Shown here: one piece after another, positions 1 through 7,538 of the stretch
Layout of the letters: each line of letters starts with the position of its first letter
How positions within the stretch are numbered: the stretch's first letter is position 1
From: Parachlamydiaceae bacterium
GTDB lineage: Bacteria > Chlamydiota > Chlamydiia > Chlamydiales > Parachlamydiaceae
DNA length: 42,008 bases
Assembly: GCA_013816265.1 (NCBI GenBank)
Contig: JACDES010000011.1
Span: 1 to 42,008 of the forward strand
Direction: 5' to 3'
Translations under genes and position numbers: made by a program
Notes under the pieces: model-generated
Seen by the model: only the letters and a program-made list of their open reading frames with translations
What the model was told of the DNA's origin: nothing
The model's database searches: none

Positions 1-15
1 TAGGGTGTTAATTTT
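1..15. repeat. Left terminal inverted repeat of the IS
   Basis: TAGGGTGTTAATTTT matches the reverse complement of 1714-1728 without mismatch. The true outer edge could lie one or more bases upstream of the window. Confidence 0.85.
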
Positions 16-81
16 GTTACTTTTTTCTCTTTTAAAAATCACATGAATTTGTATAGTTACATTTTTTTAAAGGAGAAATTT

Positions 82-381
82 ATGACACGTATTAAAGAGC
101 CTGAAATAGGCTCTACACAAATGCCCGAATATAAAAGCCCACTCACACGTATTGTGAGATCTCTTAGACAAGGGTATGATAACTGCAGACAAAAAGTCGC
201 AGAGTACTCTGATACTATTTTGGATTTACGAGGAAAATTACGAGATACTCAAAAAAGTCGCGATGAGTGGAAGACGCGCACTAAAGAAACTGAGGCTGAG
301 CTTAAATTTCTTAAGAAAAAACATGCTGAATTAGAATCCAAAACAGCTAAAAAAAAAGCCCAGAAATCAACCAAGGATTAA
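82..381 (+). CDS. Transposase OrfA (coiled-coil N-terminal part)
   Basis: A 99-residue basic protein. I place the start at ATG 82 because AGGAG at 71-75 sits six bases upstream; an in-frame ATG at 43 lacks a ribosome binding site. Residues from about 40 to 95 are a charged heptad-like helix (Lys/Glu/Arg rich), suggesting an oligomerisation or DNA-contact segment rather than a catalytic one. The frame crosses a run of nine A at 349-357 and stops at 379-381. A -1 slip in that run would fuse it to the downstream DDE frame and give a transposase of about 544 residues. Alone, the short product could act as an inhibitor, as OrfA proteins do in some IS families; that is inference. Confidence 0.7.
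   Translation: MTRIKEPEIGSTQMPEYKSPLTRIVRSLRQGYDNCRQKVAEYSDTILDLRGKLRDTQKSRDEWKTRTKETEAELKFLKKKHAELESKTAKKKAQKSTKD
349..357 (+). promoter_or_regulatory. Predicted -1 frameshift (or transcript slippage) site, A9
   Basis: orfA reads GCT AAA AAA AAA GCC across this run. The orfB frame is closed by TAA at 348-350 but fully open from 351 to the annotated GTG at 435. A -1 shift on AAA therefore continues directly into orfB with no stop. The 28 bridging codons encode a plausible helical segment (NYKYTVAQITIAIKCVLNAS) running into the orfB N-terminus. Confidence 0.65.
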
Positions 382-434
382 AAAATAAAAACTACAAGTA
401 TACAGTTGCGCAAATTACCATTGCCATTAAGTGT

Positions 435-1715
435 GTGTTAAATGCTTCTGCAGGTTTTCGCACTATAGCAAATATTTTCCAGACACTTCAGGAGTGGGTA
501 ATTGTATTAGGAAAGCCTGCTCACACAAGTATTCGACAATGGCTTTGTAAGCTAGGTTTGTACAAATTGAATCAACCTAAAAATATGTCCTCAAAGTATT
601 TTCATATTATTGATGTGAGTGTTCAAATGGGACGACAAAAATTCGTCGTAGTTTTAGGAGTAAAGCAACAAAATCTTCGAAACAATTTTTCCCCAACATT
701 TGAGCAAGTAGAAGTCCTCGTCCTAAGACCTTTAGAATCCTGTAAAGGTGAGGTAATCAAGGGTATATTAAAAGAAGCTGCAGAAAAGACAGGAGTGCCT
801 CTTGGAATCATTGCTGATGGAGGCAGCGAATTAAAAAAAGGAACCAATCTTTTTAGAGAAGAGATCGATGTTGAAAAACCACTATACTTGAGTGATTGTT
901 CTCACAAATTAAACAATTATTTGAAAGATGAACTTCAAAATGATTTGATGTGGATTAAATTTAAAAAGGCATCTGGTGATGCGGTTCAGCATTTAAAATT
1001 ATCACCTATTGCTCATCTGGCTTCTCCAAGACAACGCACCAAAGAACGTATGCATAGTAGTTTTTCATTAATCGAATGGGGTCTTTCTCTGTTAGAATAT
1101 GTAAAGTCTGATGAAGCCAAAAAACTTCCTGTTGAACAAATGAATAAGATTTCCTGGATAACGGCATATGAGCCTTCTCTAATCATATACCGAAATCTTA
1201 TGGAAATTTGTAAAAAAGCACTCGATTTGGTACATAGCAAGGGGTATTCCCGATGGATAGCGTGTGAGTTTGCTAAATCAATAGAGGACAGTTACTACAT
1301 AAATCAGAGATGTCTTAATTTTTTCAATAAAGTGAAAACATTTTTAGCAGAAGAAGGAGTAAAAGTACCTGATGGGCAGCATTATCTTGGCAGCTCAGAA
1401 ATCTTGGAATCTATTTTTGGGAAATTCAAACAGATGGAAGATCATCATTCAGGTGGAGGATTAACTTCGTTAGTATTAGCAGTCCCAGCATTAACTGGGG
1501 AAATTAATGAATCAGAAATTTATAATGCTATGGGCGCTGTGTCGACAAATGATTTAGAAGAATGGCTTAAAAAAAACATGGGGCAAACATTTCTCTCAAA
1601 AAGGCGCCAGGACTTATCATCAAACAAAAAAGACGATAATGTTCTATCTGAGGAAGAACTTAATGAAATTCAAGACTTAGATTCAAGTGAAATATTAGAT
1701 GTATTTGTAGCGTAA
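435..1715 (+). CDS. Transposase OrfB, DDE/RNase H-like catalytic part
   Basis: 426 residues when counted from GTG 435. The frame is open back to 351, and the native product is probably an OrfA-OrfB fusion starting at 82. The N-terminal 45 residues look like a helix-turn-helix (NASAGFRTIANIFQTLQEWV...HTSIRQWLCKLGLY, in two pieces). Candidate catalytic residues are Asp60 (FHIIDVSVQMG, first strand of an RNase H fold), Asp128 (GIIADGGSELKKG) and Glu322 or Glu325 (GSSEILESIFGKFK). SDCSHKLNNYLKDEL follows the second Asp, a helix common in DDE transposases. The C-terminal 40 residues are acidic. The stop overlaps the right terminal inverted repeat. The gene appears intact. Confidence 0.8.
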   Translation: MLNASAGFRTIANIFQTLQEWVIVLGKPAHTSIRQWLCKLGLYKLNQPKNMSSKYFHIIDVSVQMGRQKFVVVLGVKQQNLRNNFSPTFEQVEVLVLRPLESCKGEVIKGILKEAAEKTGVPLGIIADGGSELKKGTNLFREEIDVEKPLYLSDCSHKLNNYLKDELQNDLMWIKFKKASGDAVQHLKLSPIAHLASPRQRTKERMHSSFSLIEWGLSLLEYVKSDEAKKLPVEQMNKISWITAYEPSLIIYRNLMEICKKALDLVHSKGYSRWIACEFAKSIEDSYYINQRCLNFFNKVKTFLAEEGVKVPDGQHYLGSSEILESIFGKFKQMEDHHSGGGLTSLVLAVPALTGEINESEIYNAMGAVSTNDLEEWLKKNMGQTFLSKRRQDLSSNKKDDNVLSEEELNEIQDLDSSEILDVFVA

Positions 1716-1728
1716 AATTAACACCCTA
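1714..1728. repeat. Right terminal inverted repeat of the IS
   Basis: AAAATTAACACCCTA is the exact inverse of bases 1-15. Its first two bases belong to the orfB stop codon. Confidence 0.85.
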
Positions 1729-1836
1729 ACCCCTGGCTACCTAAATTAAACTGCATCCGCAGTTATCATTTGCAACTATCATTTATCTTGCCACCACACA
1801 TTTGTGTGATGACCATTCTTGTCTTTTTTTGTCTTT

Positions 1837-2205
1837 TTATAATTCTTTATTAATGCTAAATTGGGGATATTCCTCATCACATTTGGCAGCTAAAATAAAA
1901 TCGCTATTCGATAATCCATTGATTTTATGCGTCCATATTTTTAGCTTCACCTTGCCCCATGATAGGTAAATATCAGGGTGATGCCCTTCTTTTTCGGCGA
2001 TTTTACCGATATCGTTTGTAAATTTTAGCGCCTGTGCAAAATCTGGAAATTGATATTCTTTCTCAAGATGTCGATCTTCCTCTAGTTTCCAACCCGGTTT
2101 CAATTGCTTGAATAATTCTTGTATCTCTTTACCTTTCAGTTTTGGAGTCAATCCTGAACATGGAATACATTTTTGATTTGCTAGATTTAAAGAAACGTCT
2201 TTCAT
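1837..2205 (-). CDS. phhB: Pterin-4a-carbinolamine dehydratase
   Basis: 122 residues, close to the usual 95-120 of the PCD/DCoH family. The enzyme dehydrates 4a-hydroxytetrahydropterins. The signature EGHHPDIYLSWGKVKLKIWT is present, and His75, His76 and His93 keep the spacing of the catalytic histidines (His61/62/79 in the mammalian protein). The N-terminal Cys13/Cys16 pair is typical of bacterial versions (CIPCSGLTP). The start is supported by GAGG eight bases upstream. It lies 47 bp downstream of the methyltransferase on the same strand and may share its transcript. No aromatic amino-acid hydroxylase is visible in the window, so its physiological partner is unknown here. The hairpin-like sequence at 1791-1811 beyond the stop lacks a T-run, so I do not call a terminator. 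Confidence 0.93.
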   Translation of the reverse strand: MKDVSLNLANQKCIPCSGLTPKLKGKEIQELFKQLKPGWKLEEDRHLEKEYQFPDFAQALKFTNDIGKIAEKEGHHPDIYLSWGKVKLKIWTHKINGLSNSDFILAAKCDEEYPQFSINKEL

Positions 2206-2252
2206 AAGAAAACCTCATTTTTTCTTCACTATTGATAATTAAAATATTTATA

Positions 2253-3026
2253 TCAAGCATTCTTTGTCGCCACGATGGCCATAAAGAGAGGAATTTCTTC
2301 ACGACTGCGGTTTTCCATTTTAGCAGCTTTTCCTTCACTCACTTTATTTGAACACCATTCATCGATTAAATTGATCGAAAATCCCGCTTCTTTCAGCCAG
2401 TAACAATAGGAGGAAAGAGGATGGTGGAAAGTCCATGATTGAGGGGATTCTTGTCCTTTTCCTGGATGTGTCTGGATAGGTATTTTCATATCAGACATAT
2501 AACGATCGATACGTCTATATTGAATTTTATTATCCAAATCAACCTTCCAAGAGGATTGTCTAGGAATTCGGAAACATGGATGATTAAGTACGATTACAAA
2601 TTTTGCCCCTGGAATCAGATGCTTAGAAGCATTTTTAAATACAGCAAAGGGATCTTGAATATTTTGTAGAGCTAAAATAATGGCGGCATGTGTAAAGTCT
2701 TTTTTAGTTATCGGTAAACCTTTGGTAGCATCTGCGACGATAAATTCATGCTTTGTATTTTTATCATATTGACGGGCAGCACGTATTAAGCTCGTTGCTA
2801 AATCAAGACCTGTGTAAGTCACACTGCTTGGAAGTTGTCGACTAAGCACCCCTTGACCACAAGCTAAATCTAATAGAGAAGCATTCGGCGTAGAAGGTAA
2901 ATCGAGCATTTTCATTACATTTGGAATAATCAATGTTTGATGATAGTAATGCCCTTGTTCTCCGACGGTGTCGTCATACCATTTTCCTATTTTATTCCAA
3001 GAAGTTGACTTTGATTCTGCATTCAT
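2253..3026 (-). CDS. Class I SAM-dependent methyltransferase
   Basis: 257 residues with a Rossmann methyltransferase core. Motif I is LLDLACGQG at residues 51-59. The acidic end of strand 2 (YTGLDLATSLIRAAR) would bind the SAM ribose, and motif IV-like text (FTHAAIILALQNIQD) follows. The N-terminal WYDDTVGEQGHYYHQTLIIP is typical of small-molecule or generic type-11 methyltransferases. The substrate cannot be inferred. AAGG lies just upstream of the ATG, giving an ordinary start. The pterin dehydratase follows 47 bp downstream on the same strand, but nothing in the sequence ties the two reactions together. The gene is intact, without membrane segments or a signal peptide. Confidence 0.88.
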   Translation of the reverse strand: MNAESKSTSWNKIGKWYDDTVGEQGHYYHQTLIIPNVMKMLDLPSTPNASLLDLACGQGVLSRQLPSSVTYTGLDLATSLIRAARQYDKNTKHEFIVADATKGLPITKKDFTHAAIILALQNIQDPFAVFKNASKHLIPGAKFVIVLNHPCFRIPRQSSWKVDLDNKIQYRRIDRYMSDMKIPIQTHPGKGQESPQSWTFHHPLSSYCYWLKEAGFSINLIDEWCSNKVSEGKAAKMENRSREEIPLFMAIVATKNA

Positions 3027-3199
3027 TAAAAAGCCTTTTGTTTATTAAGATAAGAATACCCAAAGAAGGAAATAAAACGCAAATAGGCAAAAGGATGATT
3101 TAATAATAAAAACGATAATTAATTATTGACGTAACATAAGCTTACTGATAATCTGTGGTATAAGAAATGGTTAAGATAATTTAATATTAGGAGGCGTGA

Positions 3200-3601
3200 A
3201 TGAATATGACTATTCAAAAACAACCAGTTGTTGCTCAAATTCAACAAGCAGCTACACAAATTGTGAGTATTAAAAATCAGGTTCAAGATCACAAAATTTC
3301 TGCAACAGAAGCAAAATCTCTTCTGCAACCAATTTTGGATACTTGTTCTAAGTCTATTCAAGAAAAGAATATCGTTTTTACTAAACAGATTGATAGTGCG
3401 TTGAAAGATTTGTTAGAAGCCCTGAATTTAATACGCCCAGCCGTTGTGGTTAATGACAAGAGTACAGATGTTAAAGTAGGATCTCTTATCGTAAGTCTGA
3501 TGGCTTTTATGGGTCAACTTAAAGCATCTGAAAACGTAGATGGCAAGAAAATGAAGCTAAGTACAAAAATTGAAGGTACAAATAAAAGCAAAGAATATTA
3601 A
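3200..3601 (+). CDS. Small helical protein of unknown function
   Basis: 133 residues, not recognised. A strong AGGAGG at 3189-3194 with a five-base spacer fixes ATG 3200. The sequence is predicted largely helical, rich in Gln, Lys and Ala, with heptad-like spacing in residues 10-75 and a basic Lys-rich C-terminus. There is no Cys-rich motif, signal peptide or membrane segment. It is followed after 18 bases by the PEBP gene, so the two are probably co-transcribed. It could be a cytoplasmic helical-bundle or secreted protein; no function is assigned. Confidence 0.75.
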   Translation: MNMTIQKQPVVAQIQQAATQIVSIKNQVQDHKISATEAKSLLQPILDTCSKSIQEKNIVFTKQIDSALKDLLEALNLIRPAVVVNDKSTDVKVGSLIVSLMAFMGQLKASENVDGKKMKLSTKIEGTNKSKEY

Positions 3602-3619
3602 AAATTTTAAGGTGGGCCA

Positions 3620-4069
3620 ATGATAATTGAATCTGTATTTGAATATCAAAAACCAATTCCTCTTAAATATACGTGTAGTGGCGAGAATGTTTCGCCCCCG
3701 CTAAAATTTTTAAATGTTCCTTCTAGTTCGAAGACTTTAGTATTAATTATGGATGATCCAGACGCCCCTGTCGGTGTTTTTGATCATTGGGTTGTCTGGA
3801 ATATACCACCAACATTTCAAGGGTTATCCGAGGGAGCCAAAGAGCTCTTTAGTAATGCTAAAGTAAAGCAAGGTACGAATGGATATAATGTAGTTGGTTA
3901 TAAAGGTCCTTGTCCTCCACCTGGAAAAGTACACCGTTATTTTTTTAAACTTTATGCCTTGAATACCGAACTAACTCTTCCGGAAGGTTCTTCCAAAAAA
4001 GATGTTGAAAAGGGTATGAAAGGTCACATTATTGAAGAAGCTGAACTTGTTGGTACCTATCAAAGATAA
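3620..4069 (+). CDS. YbhB/YbcL-type phosphatidylethanolamine-binding-like protein (PEBP)
   Basis: 149 residues, the normal length for bacterial PEBP/Raf-kinase-inhibitor-like proteins. Both family signatures are present: MDDPDAP at 44-50 followed by FDHWVVWNIP (54-63), and GPCPPPGKVHRYFF at 96-109. These build the small anion/phospholipid-head pocket. No signal peptide, so it is cytosolic. AAGGTGG lies just before the ATG. Its upstream neighbour ends 18 bases away and the DUF423 gene begins about 20 bases downstream, suggesting a three-gene unit. The bacterial role of this family is poorly defined; the fold assignment is secure, the ligand is not. Confidence 0.93.
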   Translation: MIIESVFEYQKPIPLKYTCSGENVSPPLKFLNVPSSSKTLVLIMDDPDAPVGVFDHWVVWNIPPTFQGLSEGAKELFSNAKVKQGTNGYNVVGYKGPCPPPGKVHRYFFKLYALNTELTLPEGSSKKDVEKGMKGHIIEEAELVGTYQR

Positions 4070-4088
4070 ATAGATTAAATGTGTGAGC

Positions 4089-4460
4089 ATGGAATTTCAT
4101 CAAAAAACATTTTGGATTTGCGGATCTCTTTTGGCCATGTTAGCTATTGTTGCAGGTGCTTTCGGATCTCATTATCTCAAGAATAAACTATCAATTGAAA
4201 ATCTGAATATTTTTGAGGTAGCTGTCCGCTATCAGATGTATCATGCTTTAGCACTTATTGGTTTAGCAATCGCTCTTAGAATTTTTCCTTCCTCACTTTT
4301 AATAACTGCAGGGTGGCTTTTTATAGTCGGTACAGTTATATTTTCAGGCAGTTTATATCTTTTAATACTGACCGGCGTAAAAAAATGGGGGGCTGTAACG
4401 CCAATTGGAGGGGTTTTACTCGTCATTGGATGGTTTCTGTCGTTATTAGGCGGTCTCTAA
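4089..4460 (+). CDS. DUF423 small integral membrane protein
   Basis: About 123 residues. Start at ATG 4089, or GTG at 4083, which adds two residues; neither has a clear ribosome binding site. Four hydrophobic segments fill most of the chain (about 10-28, 47-66, 70-93 and 100-121, counted from the GTG). The family hallmark is visible: VAGAFGSHYLK in helix 1 and VRYQMYHALALIG at the start of helix 2. This matches the YgdD/DUF423 inner-membrane family, whose role is not established. It is the last gene of the short plus-strand cluster that starts at 3200 and is followed by the large inverted repeat. Confidence 0.9.
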   Translation: MEFHQKTFWICGSLLAMLAIVAGAFGSHYLKNKLSIENLNIFEVAVRYQMYHALALIGLAIALRIFPSSLLITAGWLFIVGTVIFSGSLYLLILTGVKKWGAVTPIGGVLLVIGWFLSLLGGL

Positions 4461-4478
4461 ATTCAACTATTGGAAGTT

Positions 4479-4873
4479 AGACTCTTTGGAGTGTGTGTCG
4501 CTTGAGGCTAAGAAAAAATTGATTTAAATCTAGAATTTACTTCGTTAGCTCGGTAGAGCGTCTGTTCAAAGCCCGGAGTGACGTAAGGAACTCCGGGAAA
4601 AATAAAAAAAGAATTAGAGCTCGGTAGAGCGACTCAAATATGAGATTATTACGTAGAAGTATTTCAAGTGGTTTGTGTGTCTGATTATTAAGAGTGTTAG
4701 TATATCGTCGCATATTTGAGTCGCACTACACGGGCTCTATTTATTTTCTATTTACCCGGAGTTCCTTACGTCACTCCGGGCTTTGAACAGACGCTCTACC
4801 GAGCTAACGAAGTGAATTCTAGATTTAAATCAATTTTTTCTTAGCCACAAGCGACACGCACTCCAAAGGGTCT
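4479..4873. repeat. 395-bp inverted repeat with nested hairpins
   Basis: The left arm 4479-4642 and right arm 4711-4873 are near-perfect inverted copies separated by about 68 bases. Each arm carries its own hairpin with stem CCCGGAGT/ACTCCGGG (4572-4597 and 4755-4780). The mini-hairpin GCTCGGTAGAGC occurs at 4548-4559 and 4619-4630 and inverted in the right arm. No open reading frame fills it. The outer ends contain GCACTCCAAA, also found in the dispersed palindrome family described at 6239-6354. It occupies nearly all of the 4461-4961 gap. It looks like a non-autonomous mobile element or a remnant built from two inverted copies. Confidence 0.85.
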
Positions 4874-4961
4874 TTCTTTGCTGAATAGTATTTAAACCAA
4901 GACTCGCCTGGATAAAAAAACATCTTTTTCAAATAATCAATAAATTAACAATACGGAAATC

Positions 4962-6173
4962 ATGCAATCATTTAATTCACAGATCGAATCAGAAGACTTT
5001 TTTCAAAAAAAAGGTGTTGTTCTAAAACCAGGAAAAGAAAAGGCAATTCTACATAAACATCACTGGATTTTTTCAGGAGCTGTACAATCATCACCCTCCT
5101 TCAAAGATGGAGAATTTTTACCCGTTTATGCTTCAAATTCCAATCTCCTCGGAAGTGCCTATTTTAATCGTAAATCAAATATTATTGGTCGCATGGTTGC
5201 ATTTGATGCAACGCCCCCTTTAAAAGCTATTCAGCATGCATTGGATCGCGCCATTGCTTTTCGAAAAACTCTTTTTAATTTTGAAAAAACAAACGCATAT
5301 AGACTTGTCAATGGGGAAGGGGATGGATTACCCGGTTTAGTCATTGATATATATGACAATGTCGCCGTTATGCAATTGTCAACTAAAGGAATGGATGGAT
5401 TAAAACCTTGGCTGGTTGAATACATTGATAAAGCATTTAAACCGCTGGCTATTTATGAAAAATCTTTACTTCCTACAAGACGCGAAGAAGGATTGGTCGA
5501 TGTGCAAGGTGTATTGAAAGGTACCGTCCCTGAATTTATATCAATCAAAGAAAATGGACTTAGTTTTCAAGTAAATTTGGAAAAGGGGCAAAAAACAGGT
5601 TTCTTTTTAGATCATAGAGAAATGCGTGAATGGATTAGGTCTTTAGCAGATGGAAAGCGTATTCTAAATGCTTTTTCCTACACCGGCGGCTTCGGCGTTT
5701 ATGCATTAGCTGGAGGTGCAAAACACGTCGATTCGGTCGATATTTCAGAAGAAGCTATCGATCTTGCCAAAAAAAATACGACTCTCAATGGATTTTCTGC
5801 AAAAGAACAAGGGTTTCATACCACCGATGTTTTTCAATATTTACGTGAAAATGAACTCAATTATGAATTAGTTATATTGGATCCACCGGCATTTGCAAAA
5901 AAACAAAAAGATATCATTCCTGCTTGTAGAGGCTATAAAGATATCAATCGTATTGCTATGCAAAAAATGCCATCTCAATCACTTTTATTAACATGTTCAT
6001 GTTCCCATCATGTTGATGAATCACTATTTCAAAAAGTGGTCTTTCAGGCCGCTTTTGAAGCCAAACGTAGTGTGCGAATAATTGGAAGACATCGATTAGC
6101 TCAAGATCATCCTATTAATGTGTTTCACCCTGAAGGGGAGTATCTGAAGAGTCTATTATTATATATCGATTGA
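4962..6173 (+). CDS. rlmI: 23S rRNA cytosine-C5 methyltransferase, RlmI-like
   Basis: 403 residues, close to E. coli RlmI (396). The N-terminal 17-90 region is a PUA-like RNA-binding module (KGVVLKPGKEKAILHKHHWI). The catalytic domain shows motif I ILNAFSYTGGFGVYAL from residue 234, motif IV LDPPAFAKKQ around Asp307, and motif VI TCSCSHHV with Cys345 and Cys347. KTGFFLDHREMR just before motif I is a strong RlmI/YccW-type signature. The expected reaction is SAM-dependent 5-methylation of a 23S rRNA cytosine. The ribosome binding site is weak. It is flanked on both sides by inverted repeats. Assignment to RlmI rather than another member of the same COG is likely but not proved. Confidence 0.88.
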   Translation: MQSFNSQIESEDFFQKKGVVLKPGKEKAILHKHHWIFSGAVQSSPSFKDGEFLPVYASNSNLLGSAYFNRKSNIIGRMVAFDATPPLKAIQHALDRAIAFRKTLFNFEKTNAYRLVNGEGDGLPGLVIDIYDNVAVMQLSTKGMDGLKPWLVEYIDKAFKPLAIYEKSLLPTRREEGLVDVQGVLKGTVPEFISIKENGLSFQVNLEKGQKTGFFLDHREMREWIRSLADGKRILNAFSYTGGFGVYALAGGAKHVDSVDISEEAIDLAKKNTTLNGFSAKEQGFHTTDVFQYLRENELNYELVILDPPAFAKKQKDIIPACRGYKDINRIAMQKMPSQSLLLTCSCSHHVDESLFQKVVFQAAFEAKRSVRIIGRHRLAQDHPINVFHPEGEYLKSLLLYID

Positions 6174-6238
6174 TTTTATTTGATATACCTTTAAGGTTCA
6201 TTAGTCAAAACCCCCATCTTAGGGTAGCGGCTTCAAAC

Positions 6239-6354
6239 AAAGCGAAAGAGGACTTTCGCACTCCAAACGCTACGCGTAGCTTTGGATAACTTTAGCATAA
6301 ATACTTCTTAAAGCTACGCAAAGCGTTTGGAGTGCGAAAGTCCTCTTTCGCTTT
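6239..6354. repeat. Dispersed palindrome, copy 1
   Basis: Arms of about 45 bp (6239-6283 and 6310-6354) read AAAGCGAAAGAGGACTTTCG then CACTCCAAACGCTACGCGTA and its inverse. The arm itself contains a small hairpin, GCGAAAG/CTTTCGC. An outer GTAGC/GCTAC pair extends the symmetry. It sits between the convergent rlmI-like and ribD genes. Related copies are at 8699-8867, 19953-20085, 25280-25425 and 41777-41890. Confidence 0.9.
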
Positions 6355-6422
6355 CCTTTTTTGCTACGGCCTCTGAGACTATCAAGCAAGCATTTTAACT
6401 ACTTTTGGGTAAAAGAATGTAG

Positions 6423-7538
6423 TTAGCGGCAGGTATAATCGAGACGTACACAATCATCAATTTGCTTGACCGATTTTAGTGCTAATTTGAGGGCTTTATC
6501 GATCGATGGTATAGGATCAGTATATAAAGGCAAGCCAGTAGCTCCCAACATCATCGGTCCGATATATACAGATAATTGATTTACTAAATTTGTTTTAAGT
6601 AGCTCTGTTTGGAGATGAGATCCACCCTCGACCAAAGCTTGTAATATGCCCCTGTTTCCTAACAATTGCCAAGTTTCTTGTAAATCTACTCCTTGTTCAG
6701 AAAGTGATAAGACAGCAACTTCAGCCCCTTTTTCCATCCATTGATCTCTTCTTGCTTTTGAAGAAAGGTTGGTGGTTATGACAAGAGTGGGAGCTATTCT
6801 TGTATCGAATAGAGAACCTGTTGGTTCTACCTTGCCTTTTGAATCTAAAATAACCCTTAGGGGCTGCTTATTTAGTTTGAGATTGTCTAAACGAACTGTC
6901 AAAGCAGGATTGTCTTGAATTGCTGTTTTTGATCCAATGATAATGGCTTGTGAATTAGCTCTAATGAGGTGAGCATCTTGACGTGCTTCTTTGCAAGTGA
7001 TCCATTTTGAAGAACCATTTTCGGCAGATGTTCGCCCATCGATGCTAATTCCCGCTTTTAATATTGTGTAGGGAAGCCCTGTTAATCGATGATGAATGTA
7101 GGAGTTTAGGTTTTGTTTAGCTTCATTTTCACATAGACCAACGTTAACTTTAATTCCTGCTTCTTTCAATAGAACAATGCCTTTTCCTTGAACTTTATTA
7201 TCGGGATCCTCCATTGCAATAAAAATCTCAGAAATGCCGGCTTTAATGATGGATGCTGTACACGGAGGGGTTCGGCCAAAATGTGAGCATGGTTCTAAGG
7301 TGACATACATTGTCGCTTGATTTGCATTTTGTTGCGCTTCATTTAATGCACAAATTTCTGCGTGAGACTCGCCTGGGGATCGTGTGTGCCCTTTTCCTAT
7401 GATCACATTATTTTTGACTATAATGCAGCCAACCCAAGGATTAGGGGGAGCAATATAACGGGCCTGCTCTGCTGTGAGGAGAGCTTGTTGCATATAATTG
7501 GTATGTTGATTCATGGAGGTAATTATAGGGTTGGTCAT
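6423..7538 (-). CDS. ribD: Bifunctional riboflavin biosynthesis deaminase/reductase RibD
   Basis: 371 residues, the normal length for the two-domain enzyme. The N-terminal deaminase domain holds the zinc site: His59-Ala-Glu61 (GESHAEICAL), then Cys84 (TLEPCSHFGRT) and Cys93 (PPC). The C-terminal reductase domain begins around residue 155 (LPYTILKAGISIDGRT), with SKWIT and GGSHLQTELL further on. It converts 2,5-diamino-6-ribosylamino-4-pyrimidinone 5'-phosphate to the ribitylamino-uracil phosphate in the cytosol. Met1 and Met9 (7514) are both possible starts and neither has a good ribosome binding site. No FMN riboswitch is recognisable upstream. It converges on the rlmI-like gene with palindrome copy 1 between them. 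Confidence 0.95.
   Translation of the reverse strand: MTNPIITSMNQHTNYMQQALLTAEQARYIAPPNPWVGCIIVKNNVIIGKGHTRSPGESHAEICALNEAQQNANQATMYVTLEPCSHFGRTPPCTASIIKAGISEIFIAMEDPDNKVQGKGIVLLKEAGIKVNVGLCENEAKQNLNSYIHHRLTGLPYTILKAGISIDGRTSAENGSSKWITCKEARQDAHLIRANSQAIIIGSKTAIQDNPALTVRLDNLKLNKQPLRVILDSKGKVEPTGSLFDTRIAPTLVITTNLSSKARRDQWMEKGAEVAVLSLSEQGVDLQETWQLLGNRGILQALVEGGSHLQTELLKTNLVNQLSVYIGPMMLGATGLPLYTDPIPSIDKALKLALKSVKQIDDCVRLDYTCR

Larger units (their letters stand above)
1..1728 (+). mobile_element. Complete insertion sequence with two-frame DDE transposase
   Basis: The first 15 bases (TAGGGTGTTAATTTT) recur as an exact inverted copy at 1714-1728, so the element spans essentially 1-1728. It carries two plus-strand frames, a coiled-coil orfA and a DDE-type orfB, connected by an A9 run. 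The right TIR starts inside the orfB stop codon, so the element has almost no 3' non-coding sequence. The left flank lies outside the window, so a target-site duplication cannot be checked. I do not recognise a named IS family with certainty. The D/D/E spacing and the text around the second Asp (ADGGSELKKG) recall transposases left in 'not classified yet' groups. Confidence 0.85.

Noticed and set aside
1785-1815. Rho-independent terminator after the pterin dehydratase gene
   Set aside because: The hairpin CATCACACA/TGTGTGGTG exists, but no T-run follows on the minus strand.
4540-4640. A tRNA gene
   Set aside because: Only D-arm-like and T-loop-like fragments are present; no acceptor stem, anticodon arm or normal spacing can be formed.
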